From Faecalibacterium duncaniae (GTDB lineage Bacteria; Bacillota; Clostridia; Oscillospirales; Ruminococcaceae), in NCBI RefSeq assembly GCF_010509575.1, contig NZ_CP048437.1:124001-188000 (forward strand): a stretch of 64,000 nt of DNA, read 5' to 3'. Positions within the stretch are counted from its first letter, which is position 1. Each line of letters starts with the position of its first letter. Shown piece by piece: positions 15,923 through 24,067 of this stretch. Made by a program: the position numbers and the translations under genes. The notes under the pieces are model-generated. The model was given only the letters and a program-made list of their open reading frames with translations. It was not told the origin of the DNA and ran no database searches.

Positions 15923-17050
15923 ATGATCATCAAAAATGCTCTGATTTATACCCCCCGCCACACCTTTGAGGAGGGGAGCCTGACCATCCGGGAGGGGCGC
16001 ATCGTGCCCTTTGCACAGCCGGAGGAAGGCGAAGAAATCGTGGATGCCAAGGGCGCTTACGCTCTGCCAGGCCTTGTGGATATCCACTTCCATGGTGCCA
16101 TGGGCAAGGATTTCTGTGACGGCAATGAAGAAGCCATCCAGACCCTGGCCGATTTTGAGGCCGGTAAGGGCGTGCTGGCCATCTGCCCCGCCACTATGAC
16201 TTTCTCAGAAGAGATACTGAACGGCGTGATGGATGCCGCCGCCGCCCATCAAAACGGCAGAGGCGCAGACCTTGTGGGCATCAACATGGAGGGCCCCTTC
16301 ATCAGCCCCAACAAGGTGGGTGCCCAGAACCCGGAGTATCTCCACAAGGCGGATGTTGCAATGTTCCGCCGCCTGCAGAAGCGGGCAAACGGCCTGATCA
16401 AGCTGGTGGATATCGCCCCGGAGGAGCCGGGTGCGCTGGAGTTCATTGCCGCCTGCCATGACGAGGTGCGCATCTCCATTGCCCACACCTGCACCAGCTA
16501 CGACACCGCCAACGCCGCCTTTGACGCAGGCGCGACCCACATGACCCACCTGTACAACGCCATGCCCGGCATCACCCACCGGGAGCCCGGCCCCATCATT
16601 GCGGCGCTGGAACGGGGCGCGGAGGTGGAGCTCATCACCGACAACGTTCACATCCACCCGGCCATGGTGCGGTTCACCTTCAACACCTTCGGGGATGACC
16701 ATGTCATCCTGATCGCCGACAGCATGATGGCCTGCGGCCTGCCCGACGGCCAGTACAGCCTGGGCGGTCAGGCGGTCACGGTCAGCGGCCCCCGCGCCAC
16801 CCTGACCGAGCACCCCGGCACCATTGCGGGCAGTGCCACCTGCCTGTACGACTGCATGAAGCGTGCCGTGCTGGAGATGAACGTCCCGCTGGAAAGCGCT
16901 GTCCGCGCCGCCAGCGAAAACCCCGCCAAGAGCATTGGCATCGACAATGATTACGGCAGTCTGGCTGCAGGCCGTTACGGCAATGTGATCCTGGCAGACA
17001 AGGAACTGAATATTCAGGCTGTCTACCAGAAAGGAACCCGTATCGTATGA
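15923..17050 (+). CDS. nagA: N-acetylglucosamine-6-phosphate deacetylase
   Basis: 375-aa amidohydrolase that deacetylates GlcNAc-6-P. Metal and catalytic residues: HxH in VDIHFHG, Glu in NMEGPF, His in ISIAHT, the substrate-binding HLYNAMP, and catalytic Asp in LIADSM. The length is typical. Ribosome site AGGAGG, partly adjoining a strong hairpin. The last four bases overlap the start of a GNAT gene (ATGA), so nagB-nagA-GNAT form one operon. Confidence 0.96.
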   Translation: MIIKNALIYTPRHTFEEGSLTIREGRIVPFAQPEEGEEIVDAKGAYALPGLVDIHFHGAMGKDFCDGNEEAIQTLADFEAGKGVLAICPATMTFSEEILNGVMDAAAAHQNGRGADLVGINMEGPFISPNKVGAQNPEYLHKADVAMFRRLQKRANGLIKLVDIAPEEPGALEFIAACHDEVRISIAHTCTSYDTANAAFDAGATHMTHLYNAMPGITHREPGPIIAALERGAEVELITDNVHIHPAMVRFTFNTFGDDHVILIADSMMACGLPDGQYSLGGQAVTVSGPRATLTEHPGTIAGSATCLYDCMKRAVLEMNVPLESAVRAASENPAKSIGIDNDYGSLAAGRYGNVILADKELNIQAVYQKGTRIV

Positions 17051-17652
17051 ACCCCGAGAACCTGACCTGGCGGCTGCTGACCGCCGAAGAGCTGACGAAC
17101 GTTTACCTGAACGAGATGCGCCGGGATTTTCCTGCCGGAGAGCTGAAGCCCCTGAGCATGATCCTGAACAGCGAGGCCGCCGGTACCGCCCACACCTGGG
17201 GCGTGTATGAGGACGACGCGCTGGTGGCGTATCTGTTGATGGTGCGGCCCGTGGGCTGTGAGGTGAGCCAGCTGGACTACTTTGCCGTTCTGCCCCAGTA
17301 TCGGGCCGGCGGCATCGGAGCCGCTCTGCTGGCCGCCCTGCCTGACCACGAGAAGGGCGCGCAGGCCATCCTCATTGAAGCGGAGTGCCCCGAAAAAGCC
17401 GAGGACGAGGCCATGGCTGTGCGCCGCCTGGGCTTTTACGCCCGGTGCGGGGCCAAGGACACCGGCTGGACAGAGCGTCTCTTTGATGCCTGGTTCCGAG
17501 TGCTGGTGCTCCCCTGCTGCGGCGGAAAGGTGCGCAGCCCCGAGGAAGCCGTGCGGCAGCTGGCAGACTGCTACCGCCGCACCATGGGCGAGCCCCAGTG
17601 GCGCAGGAACGTCACCTTCTACCGCCCCGATGGCGTGGAAGTCGAGCTTTAA
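17047..17652 (+). CDS. GNAT family N-acetyltransferase
   Basis: 201-aa acetyltransferase. The acetyl-CoA binding motif A reads VLPQYRAGGIGAALL, preceded by the DYFAV strand. The C-terminal 70 residues go beyond the basic GNAT fold. Acceptor unknown. The ATGA overlap with nagA implies co-translation and perhaps a role in amino-sugar metabolism; that is contextual only. Confidence 0.8.
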   Translation: MNPENLTWRLLTAEELTNVYLNEMRRDFPAGELKPLSMILNSEAAGTAHTWGVYEDDALVAYLLMVRPVGCEVSQLDYFAVLPQYRAGGIGAALLAALPDHEKGAQAILIEAECPEKAEDEAMAVRRLGFYARCGAKDTGWTERLFDAWFRVLVLPCCGGKVRSPEEAVRQLADCYRRTMGEPQWRRNVTFYRPDGVEVEL

Positions 17653-17690
17653 CGACGGTGCTTTGTCAATCCGTGCAGACTTTCCCGATA

Positions 17691-17742
17691 TGCCAAGGGC
17701 TCCCCTATTAGGGGAGCTGGCGAGCGCAGCGAGACTGAGGGG
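17691..17742. repeat. hairpin-rich intergenic repeat, copy 2 (single half)
   Basis: Begins TGCCAAGG like the inner arm of copy 1, then hairpin GCTCCCCTATTAGGGGAGC, TGGC, a small GCGAGCGCAGCG segment and GACTGAGGGG. This is one half of the element seen twice in copies 1 and 3. Confidence 0.7.
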
Positions 17743-17756
17743 TTGAATTCTGTCCC

Positions 17757-17784
17757 TTGACAGTCTGGGTAAATATGGTACTAT
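17757..17784 (+). promoter_or_regulatory. sigma-A promoter of the Tat lipoprotein gene
   Basis: TTGACA (17757-17762), 16-bp spacer, TACTAT (17779-17784), about 40 bp before the start codon. Confidence 0.6.
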
Positions 17785-17826
17785 GATGATAGGAACAAAC
17801 CAGATCTGAAATGGGAGGAATTTCTG

Positions 17827-18342
17827 ATGCGCAATGTTTTTTCCCGCCGTGATTTTCTGAAAGCATCTGCCGCCGCTGTGCTGGCCGCTTCTGCCGCTGG
17901 TGTCCTCACCGGCTGCGATGGGGGCGGCAGCGAGATCCCGTCCGCAACCATCGGGCTGGGTGAGTTTGAAGTGACCATGACCGGCAACATGACCATCACT
18001 GGTGATGAGGTCGTGGGCAATGAGAACGCCAACGGCTACCTTTGCAAACCCAATGTGCGGATTCGGTACAATGGTGCAGCCAGCGAGATCAAATACAATT
18101 TTGCCGGTGTCTTTGTGGCAAAAATTGATAAGACCGCGCTGGAACTGACCAATGGAAAAGAGGAAATCTCCTCTAAACTGACAAAGACTTATGTGCCGCA
18201 GTTCCGTGCAAAGGCCAGTGGGTACGGTTCTTTTAAGCAGGGCGTACCCTTCAAGCTGTATGTGACCCTGCAAGGCAGGACAGCTGAGTTTGCTCTGACG
18301 AGTGACGGCAAAGTGACAGTCTCCGCTGTCGATAAAGTCTAA
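17827..18342 (+). CDS. twin-arginine-signal lipoprotein of unknown function
   Basis: 171-aa secreted protein. The N-terminus has a twin-arginine motif (SRRDFLK), a hydrophobic Ala-rich stretch and a lipobox ending LTGC at about residue 30, so it is predicted to be lipid-anchored on the outer membrane face. The mature domain is beta-rich (GLGEFEVTMTGNMTITGDEV) and ends with a short repeat-like strand pattern; no family is recognised. Good GGGAGGA ribosome site and its own promoter. It lies just upstream of pstS, but a strong terminator separates them. Confidence 0.7.
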   Translation: MRNVFSRRDFLKASAAAVLAASAAGVLTGCDGGGSEIPSATIGLGEFEVTMTGNMTITGDEVVGNENANGYLCKPNVRIRYNGAASEIKYNFAGVFVAKIDKTALELTNGKEEISSKLTKTYVPQFRAKASGYGSFKQGVPFKLYVTLQGRTAEFALTSDGKVTVSAVDKV

Positions 18343-18350
18343 TATCCCCC

Positions 18351-18386
18351 AAAAGCCCGAGGTGCACCTGCACCCCGGGCTTTTTT
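18351..18386 (+). terminator. intrinsic terminator
   Basis: AAAAGCCCGAGGTGCA pairs with TGCACCCCGGGCTTTT with one mismatch, followed by T6. Confidence 0.85.
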
Positions 18387-18555
18387 GCGCCCAAATTTTA
18401 CATTGGGGCAAAAACATGTCCAAACAATTTACCTCGATTTTTCCCGCTTGTGGTCGAAGCGGCTTACCGACTGGGATACAATAGTGCCGTACCCAAGGAA
18501 AACACGAAAACAAGAGCCGGGAACGGAAAGCCCGGATGTTTGGAGGACAAATATT

Positions 18556-19443
18556 ATGAAAAAGATCACGCGTCGTTCGTTTCTCACTGTCTGCGGTGCA
18601 GTTGCTGCCGCTGCTGCCCTGACCGCCTGCGGCGGTTCTGCTTCCTCTGCTGCAGCTTCTTCTGCCTCTGCCGCTGCAGGCTCCACTGCTTCTTCCACCG
18701 CTGCTGCCCTGTCCGGCAACGTTGCTACCGGTGGTTCCACCTCCATGAAGAACGTCATCGCTGCCCTGACCGAAGGCTTTGCTGAGGTTGAGCCGGGTGT
18801 CACCGTCAGCTACGACCCCACCGGTTCCGGCGCAGGCATCACCGGTGCTACCGATAAGACCCTGGACATCGGCCTGTCCTCTCGTGCCCTGAAGGACGAC
18901 GAGAAGGCTGACGTGGAGGGCACCACCATCGCTCTGGATGGCATTGCCATCATCGTAAACAATGCAAGCAAGGTGGAGGACCTGACTGTTGACCAGCTCA
19001 AACAGATGTTTACCGGCGAGATCACCAACTGGTCTGAGGTCGGCGGCGACGACGGCGAGATTGTTCTGATCGGCCGTGAGGCTGGCTCCGGCACCCGTGA
19101 TGGCTTTGAGAGCATCGTGGATGTCAAGGACAGCTGCAAGTACGCGCAGGAGCTGACCGCTACCGGCGCTGTCATCAGCGCTGTGGAGGCCAACCCTCTG
19201 GCCATCGGCTACGCTTCCCTGTCCGCTGTGGGCGACACCGTGAAGATGGTCACCGTTGGCGGTGTGGAGTGCAGCGAGGAGACCGTCAAGGACGGCAGCT
19301 ACGAGGTGCAGCGTCCCTTCGTGTTCGTCACCAACAAGTCTGTCACCCTGTCTGAGCAGGCACAGGCTTTCTTCGACTTTGCCACCAGTGCCGATGCTGC
19401 TGACCTGATCCGCACTGCCGGTGCTGTTCCTGTGAATGAGTAA
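18556..19443 (+). CDS. pstS: phosphate ABC transporter substrate-binding lipoprotein PstS
   Basis: 295-aa extracellular phosphate receptor. The signal has twin arginines (TRRSFLT) and lipobox LTAC, followed by a low-complexity Ala/Ser linker (about residues 28-58). The PBP fold shows phosphate-contact motifs STSMKN, DPTGSGAGI, LSSRAL and GREAGSGTRDGF typical of PstS. Captures Pi and delivers it to PstCA. ATG 18556 has GGAGG upstream; a TACAAT -10 lies at 18477-18482 but the -35 is weak, suggesting activator (PhoP/PhoB-type) dependence. First gene of pstSCAB-phoU. Confidence 0.95.
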   Translation: MKKITRRSFLTVCGAVAAAAALTACGGSASSAAASSASAAAGSTASSTAAALSGNVATGGSTSMKNVIAALTEGFAEVEPGVTVSYDPTGSGAGITGATDKTLDIGLSSRALKDDEKADVEGTTIALDGIAIIVNNASKVEDLTVDQLKQMFTGEITNWSEVGGDDGEIVLIGREAGSGTRDGFESIVDVKDSCKYAQELTATGAVISAVEANPLAIGYASLSAVGDTVKMVTVGGVECSEETVKDGSYEVQRPFVFVTNKSVTLSEQAQAFFDFATSADAADLIRTAGAVPVNE

Positions 19444-19463
19444 TTGCGGAAAGCAATGATGCT

Positions 19464-20363
19464 ATGAACAACAAAAAGATTTCTCTCCCCAGAACCCCTG
19501 CTGAGTGGCTGGAAGCGGTGATGAACTTCATCTTCTTCCTCTGCGGCATTCTGGCGGTGGGCTGTGTGCTCCTGATCTCGGTGTACATGGTCCTCTCCGG
19601 TGTGCCTGCCATCCAGAAGATCGGGCTGTTCCGGTTCCTGTTCGGCACCCGGTGGGCTTCCACCGCTGCCGACCCGGCCTACGGCATCCTGCCCTTCATC
19701 CTGTCCAGCGTTTACGGCACGCTGGGTGCCACCGTGATCGGTGTGCCCATCGGCCTGCTGACGGCGGTGTTCCTCTCCAAGGCCGCAGGCCCGAAGGTGC
19801 GCACCGTGGTCGTGACCGCCATTGAGCTGCTGAGCGGCATCCCCAGCGTGGTGTTCGGCCTGCTGGGCATGCAGGTGCTGGTGCCCGCCGTGGCCAGGAC
19901 CTTTGGCAAGGCCTCCGGTGCCTGCCTGCTGAGCGGCATCGTGGTGCTGGCGGTGATGATCCTGCCCAGCATCGTGTCGGTGTCGGTCACAGCGCTCAAC
20001 GCTGTGCCGCCGGAGTATGAGCAGGGCAGCCTGGCTCTGGGCGCAACGGATGCCGAGACCTGGTTCAAGGTCAGCGTCCCCGCTGCCAGGAGCGGCATTG
20101 CAGCCGGTATCGTGCTGGGCATCGGCCGCGCCATCGGCGAGGCCATGGCCGTGATGATGGTGGCTGGCAACAGCCCCAACATGCCGGACAGCCTGTTCCG
20201 CAGCGTCACCTTCCTGACCACCGCCATTGCCAAGGAGATGAGCTACGCCAGCGGCCTGCAGAAACAGGCGCTGTTCAGCATTGCGCTGGTGCTGTTCGTC
20301 TTTATCATGGGCATCAATATCCTGCTCAATGTGGTGTTGAAGGGAGGAAAGCGCGATGAATAA
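19464..20363 (+). CDS. pstC: phosphate ABC transporter permease PstC
   Basis: 299-aa inner-membrane permease with six predicted helices. The ABC-permease EAA loop reads PPEYEQGSLALGATDAETW. The N-terminal cytosolic segment and the periplasmic FLFGTRWAST loop match PstC. Pairs with PstA to form the channel. Overlaps pstA by 8 nt. Confidence 0.93.
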   Translation: MNNKKISLPRTPAEWLEAVMNFIFFLCGILAVGCVLLISVYMVLSGVPAIQKIGLFRFLFGTRWASTAADPAYGILPFILSSVYGTLGATVIGVPIGLLTAVFLSKAAGPKVRTVVVTAIELLSGIPSVVFGLLGMQVLVPAVARTFGKASGACLLSGIVVLAVMILPSIVSVSVTALNAVPPEYEQGSLALGATDAETWFKVSVPAARSGIAAGIVLGIGRAIGEAMAVMMVAGNSPNMPDSLFRSVTFLTTAIAKEMSYASGLQKQALFSIALVLFVFIMGINILLNVVLKGGKRDE

Positions 20364-21213
20364 CAGTGCTTCTGCCTCCCGCCGCACCTGGAACCGCGTG
20401 ATGAACGCTCTGGTCTGGGCTTCGGCTGTGCTGGTCATCGTACTGGTGGCGGGCATTCTGGGCATGGTGCTGGTGCGCGGCATCCCGCACATCAGCTGGA
20501 AATTCCTGACCACCACCGCCAGTGTGCTGAAGGGCACGGACGGCATCCTGCCTGCGATCCTCAACACGCTGTATGTCATCCTGCTGACGCTTTTGATCGT
20601 ACTGCCGCTGGGTGTGGGCGCGGCCGTTTACCTGACCGAGTACGCCCAGAACCGCAAGGTCATCTCGATGATCGAGTTCACCAACGAGACGCTGGCAGGC
20701 ATCCCCAGTATCATTTACGGTCTGGTGGGTATGCTGGTGTTCGCCCAGACGCTGGGCTTTCAGACCTGCCTGCTCTCCGGCAGCCTGACGCTGGTGATCA
20801 TGAACCTGCCCACCATCATCCGCACCACCCAGGAATCCCTGAAAACGGTGCCCCAGGGCTACCGTGAGGGTGCGCTGGGTCTGGGTGCGGGCAAGTGGCA
20901 CATCATCCGCACCATCGTGCTGCCCTGCAGCATCGACGGCATCGTGACCGGCTGCATCCTGGCCGTGGGCCGCATCGTGGGCGAAAGCGCCGCGCTGCTC
21001 TTCACCGCCGGTGCCGCCGAGGTCATTGCCAACGGCGTGCTCAAGGCCTACACCTCCAACGGTGCCACCCTGTCGGTGCTGCTCTACCTCCGTGCCTTTG
21101 AGGACGGCGATTTCGACTCCGCCTGGGCCATTGGTGCAGTGCTGTTGGTGCTGGTGCTTGCCATCAATCTGGCAGCCCGGCTGGCCAAAACCAAACTGAA
21201 ACAGAAGCAGTAA
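20356..21213 (+). CDS. pstA: phosphate ABC transporter permease PstA
   Basis: 285-aa membrane permease with about six helices. The EAA loop reads VPQGYREGALGLGAGKWH and the GIPSIIYGLVG segment is characteristic of PstA. Starts inside the end of pstC with GGAGG upstream. A hairpin repeat (21217-21336) sits between pstA and pstB and may modulate downstream expression. Confidence 0.93.
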   Translation: MNNSASASRRTWNRVMNALVWASAVLVIVLVAGILGMVLVRGIPHISWKFLTTTASVLKGTDGILPAILNTLYVILLTLLIVLPLGVGAAVYLTEYAQNRKVISMIEFTNETLAGIPSIIYGLVGMLVFAQTLGFQTCLLSGSLTLVIMNLPTIIRTTQESLKTVPQGYREGALGLGAGKWHIIRTIVLPCSIDGIVTGCILAVGRIVGESAALLFTAGAAEVIANGVLKAYTSNGATLSVLLYLRAFEDGDFDSAWAIGAVLLVLVLAINLAARLAKTKLKQKQ

Positions 21214-21216
21214 ATA

Positions 21217-21336
21217 ACTCCCTCCGTCATCGCTGCGCGATGCCACCTCCCTCACGGAGGGAGGCTTATCCTGCCCGCAACGCAAAAGGCTCCCTCTCAG
21301 AGGGAGCTGGCGCGGCATAGCCGCGACTGAGGGAGT
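21217..21336. repeat. hairpin-rich intergenic repeat, copy 3 (two half-elements)
   Basis: 120-bp element within the pst operon. The ends ACTCCCTC and GAGGGAGT are inverted, with inner hairpins CCTCCCTCACGGAGGGAGG and GCTCCCTCTCAGAGGGAGC and the GACTGAGGGAG tail shared with copy 2. Non-coding. Confidence 0.75.
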
Positions 21337-21354
21337 CAATACAAGAGGAAAACT

Positions 21355-22119
21355 ATGGAAAACGTATCACCCATTATCACAGCCAAAAACCTGAACCTCT
21401 GGTACGGGGATTTCAAGGCGCTGAAAGATATTTCGCTGGACATGGGCGAGCGGGAGATCACGGCCCTGATCGGCCCCTCCGGCTGCGGCAAGTCCACCTT
21501 CCTGAAGACCCTGAACCGGATGAACGACCTTGTGCCCGGGATCCGCATCGAGGGTGATGTCCGCCTGAAAGGACAGGACATCTTTGCCCGCGAGATGCAG
21601 CCTACTGAGCTGCGCCGCCGGGTGGGCATGGTGTTCCAGAAGGCCAACCCCTTCCCCATGAGCATCTACGATAACATCACCTACGGCCCCAGGCTGCACG
21701 GTGTGCACAACAAGGCAGAGCTGGACGAGCTGGTGGAAAGCTCCCTGAAGGGTGCCGCCCTCTGGAACGAGGTCAAGGACCGCCTGAAAAAGAGCGCTCT
21801 GGGCCTTTCCGGCGGCCAGCAGCAGCGCCTGTGCATTGCCCGCGCCCTGGCTGTCAAGCCCGAAGTCCTGCTGATGGATGAGCCCACCAGCGCCCTGGAC
21901 CCCGGCTCCACCATGAAGGTGGAAGAGCTGATGAGCGAGCTGAAAAAGAACTACACCGTGGTCATCGTGACCCATAACATGCAGCAGGCAGCCCGTATCA
22001 GCGACCGCACCGCCTTCTTCCTGCTGGGCGAGCTGGTGGAAGCCGGCCCCACGGCGCAGATCTTCAGCACCCCGCAGGATAAGCGCACCGAGGATTACAT
22101 TTCGGGCCGGTTCGGCTAA
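21355..22119 (+). CDS. pstB: phosphate ABC transporter ATPase PstB
   Basis: 254-aa ATPase energising PstCA. Walker [11 protein letters not shown]-loop [10 protein letters not shown] (a PstB hallmark), signature LSGGQQQR, Walker [13 protein letters not shown]-loop THNMQQA. Complete. The ribosome site is a modest AGAGGAAAA, and the gene follows a repeat element. Confidence 0.96.
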   Translation: MENVSPIITAKNLNLWYGDFKALKDISLDMGEREITALIGPSGCGKSTFLKTLNRMNDLVPGIRIEGDVRLKGQDIFAREMQPTELRRRVGMVFQKANPFPMSIYDNITYGPRLHGVHNKAELDELVESSLKGAALWNEVKDRLKKSALGLSGGQQQRLCIARALAVKPEVLLMDEPTSALDPGSTMKVEELMSELKKNYTVVIVTHNMQQAARISDRTAFFLLGELVEAGPTAQIFSTPQDKRTEDYISGRFG

Positions 22120-22132
22120 GGAGAAAAACGCA

Positions 22133-22801
22133 ATGAGCAACCGCACACAATACGAAAACGACCTTGCTGCCCTGAAAACGGCCCTGACCGAGATGGGTCA
22201 GAGCGCTGCCGATGCCGTGGAAGCTGCAATGGAAGCCCTCTGCACCGCCGATGCCGAGGCTGCCGCCGCCGTGGCGCAGGGCGATGGCCGCATCAACAAC
22301 ATGGAGCGGGACATTGAGCACCGCTGCATGACCCTGCTGCTCCGCCAGCAGCCGGTGGCAGGCGACCTGCGCCGCATCTCCACCACCATGAAGGTGGTCA
22401 CGGATGTGGAGCGCATCGGCGACCATGCCTCCGATATCGCGGAGATCATCCCCCATCTGGTCACTGTCCGCAAGGAGGGCGACCCTGCTGTGAGCTAGGC
22501 CATCAAGATGGGCCAGAAGGCGCACAAGATGATCCTGGATGCCCTGAATGCCCTGACCTCTGAGAACGAGCAGGCCGCCCTCAGGGTCATTGCCGCCGAC
22601 GATGAGGTGGACTACGATTTCAACGCCATCAAGCATACGCTGGCGCAGGAGATCGCCGCCGACCCCGGCAAGGTGGATGCCGCCCTGGATCTGCTCATGG
22701 TCATCAAGTACCTGGAGCGCATCGGCGACCACGCCGTAAACCTGGCCGAGTGGGTGGAGTTCGTCCGCAGCGGGCGTTATCATAACGAAAATATGTTCTG
22801 A
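22133..22801 (+). pseudogene. phoU: phoU with an in-frame TAG stop
   Basis: 222-codon frame encoding PhoU, the Pst-associated negative regulator of phosphate signalling. Two three-helix repeats are visible, each with an ERIGDHA motif (VERIGDHASDIAEI and LERIGDHAVNLAEW). Codon 122 (22496-22498) is TAG, between DPAVS and AIKMGQKAHKM; one base change from GAG would restore the frame. The first 121 codons would give half a PhoU, and ATG 22508 lacks a ribosome site. Either a true nonsense mutation, readthrough, or an assembly error. Fourteen nt after pstB, same operon. Confidence 0.85.
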
Positions 22802-22965
22802 TCTTTTGTTTCTGTAAAAATTTGAGCTTCCTGCAATTATTTCTGTGACCCGCCCGTATTATAGGCAGAAAGGCTTCCCCAGAAAGCCTGATGAACTGGC
22901 TGCGGCGGGTGTCCGGCATCCCCCTGTCCCCGCCCGCCGCTGCCGCAACGGAGGGTTTTAACGCT

Positions 22966-23343
22966 ATGGTACAGACCAAGAATTTCCCGCTGGAAACGCG
23001 CGGCGAGGCGGTCAGCCGCGAAGCGCTGGTCCAGGCGGCATTGCAGGAGATCACCCAGAATTACCGCGAAGCAAGCCTTTCCAATGTGGCCCGCAGCTAC
23101 GGCGTTTCGCTGGCGTATGTCAGCGAGTGCGTCCGGGCCCAGACCGGAAAGACCTATAAGGAGCTGCTGCAGAAGCACCGGATGGAGACCGCCGCCCGCC
23201 TGCTGCGCCGCAGCGACCTGAACATCCAGCAGATCATCACCCAGGTGGGCTACGAGAACACCAGCTACTTCTACCGCCTGTTCCATGAGCGGTATGGCCA
23301 GAGCCCCCGGGAGTACCGCCGGGCACGCAGCCAGCGCACATAA
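22966..23343 (+). CDS. AraC-type helix-turn-helix regulator, DNA-binding domain only
   Basis: 125-aa protein made almost wholly of the AraC/XylS double HTH: first helix pair SLSNVARSYGVSLAYVSECVRAQTG, second NIQQIITQVGYENTSYFYRLFHERYGQSPREYR. There is no effector or cupin domain, so it resembles MarA/SoxS-like single-domain activators. ATG 22966 has GGAGGG upstream; an earlier in-frame ATG at 22891 has none. It follows the pst operon with no kinship evident. Confidence 0.8.
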   Translation: MVQTKNFPLETRGEAVSREALVQAALQEITQNYREASLSNVARSYGVSLAYVSECVRAQTGKTYKELLQKHRMETAARLLRRSDLNIQQIITQVGYENTSYFYRLFHERYGQSPREYRRARSQRT

Positions 23344-23359
23344 GTGCATCAGTGAACGA

Positions 23360-23404
23360 CCCTCTCCGCCTTTGCAGCAGGCTTTGACGGAGAGGGCCGT
23401 TTTG
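23360..23404 (+). terminator. intrinsic terminator
   Basis: Nine-base-pair stem CCCTCTCCG / CGGAGAGGG (23360-23368, 23388-23396) followed by a T-rich run. The arms resemble the ends of the local hairpin repeats. Confidence 0.65.
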
Positions 23405-23461
23405 TGTTATATTAAGGCAGAACGATCAGGGCGGGCAGCGGCCCGCCGGAAGAGAGGTTGG

Positions 23462-23977
23462 ATGAAGATGTTTCGTGGAGCAAGACGTGCAGATCTGGAT
23501 GCGATCCTGAAAATTTATGCCCGCGCCCGGCAGGCGATGGCGGATTCCGGCAACCCCACCCAGTGGGGAGATCATTTCCCGCCGCAGGAGCTGCTGGAAG
23601 AGGACATTGATTCCAACCGGCTGTTCCTCTACCTTGTCAACGGCGAGCTGGAGGGCGTGTTTGCCTTTATCCTTGGCCCGGACCCCACCTATGCCCGGAT
23701 CGAGGATGGCAAGTGGCTGAACGATACCCTGCCCTACGGCACCATCCACCGGCTGGCTTCGGCGGGCAGGCACCCCGGCGTTGCCGCCGCTGTGATCACC
23801 TGGTGCCTGGAGCACTGCGAGAGCCTGCGGGCCGACACCCACGCCGACAACAAGATCATGCAGCACCTGCTGGAAGAAAACGGCTTTACCAGGTGCGGCA
23901 TCATCCATGTGGAGGATGGCACGCCCCGCATTGCCTACCAGAAAATGTCCCTTACCCTGCCTTTGCGCCGGGATTGA
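23462..23977 (+). CDS. GNAT family N-acetyltransferase
   Basis: 171-aa acetyltransferase with N-terminal FRGARRADLDAILKIYARAR, characteristic of a common clostridial GNAT subfamily. The central HRLASAGRHPGVAA strand-loop is the acetyl-CoA site, with ADTHADNKIMQHLLEENGF after it. Substrate unknown. Start at ATG 23462 with GAGAGG upstream. Confidence 0.82.
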   Translation: MKMFRGARRADLDAILKIYARARQAMADSGNPTQWGDHFPPQELLEEDIDSNRLFLYLVNGELEGVFAFILGPDPTYARIEDGKWLNDTLPYGTIHRLASAGRHPGVAAAVITWCLEHCESLRADTHADNKIMQHLLEENGFTRCGIIHVEDGTPRIAYQKMSLTLPLRRD

Positions 23978-23981
23978 ACCG

Positions 23982-24024
23982 CAAAAATGCGCCGCACCAC
24001 AAACGATGGAGCGGCGCTGTTTTT
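23982..24024. terminator. bidirectional terminator
   Basis: GCGCCGC (23989-23995) pairs with GCGGCGC (24011-24017), flanked by an A-run and a T-run, between convergent genes. Confidence 0.7.
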
Positions 24025-24067
24025 ATGCGGTTCTGTCAGCCGTGGAAGGGAGCGGGTGCGCCTGCGT

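Noticed and set aside
22496..22498. TAG as a sense codon in this organism
   Set aside because: Several ICE genes end in TAG (35742-35744 and the DUF6050 gene), so TAG must terminate for them; a single phoU lesion is simpler. Low TAG use in the chromosomal genes is only suggestive.
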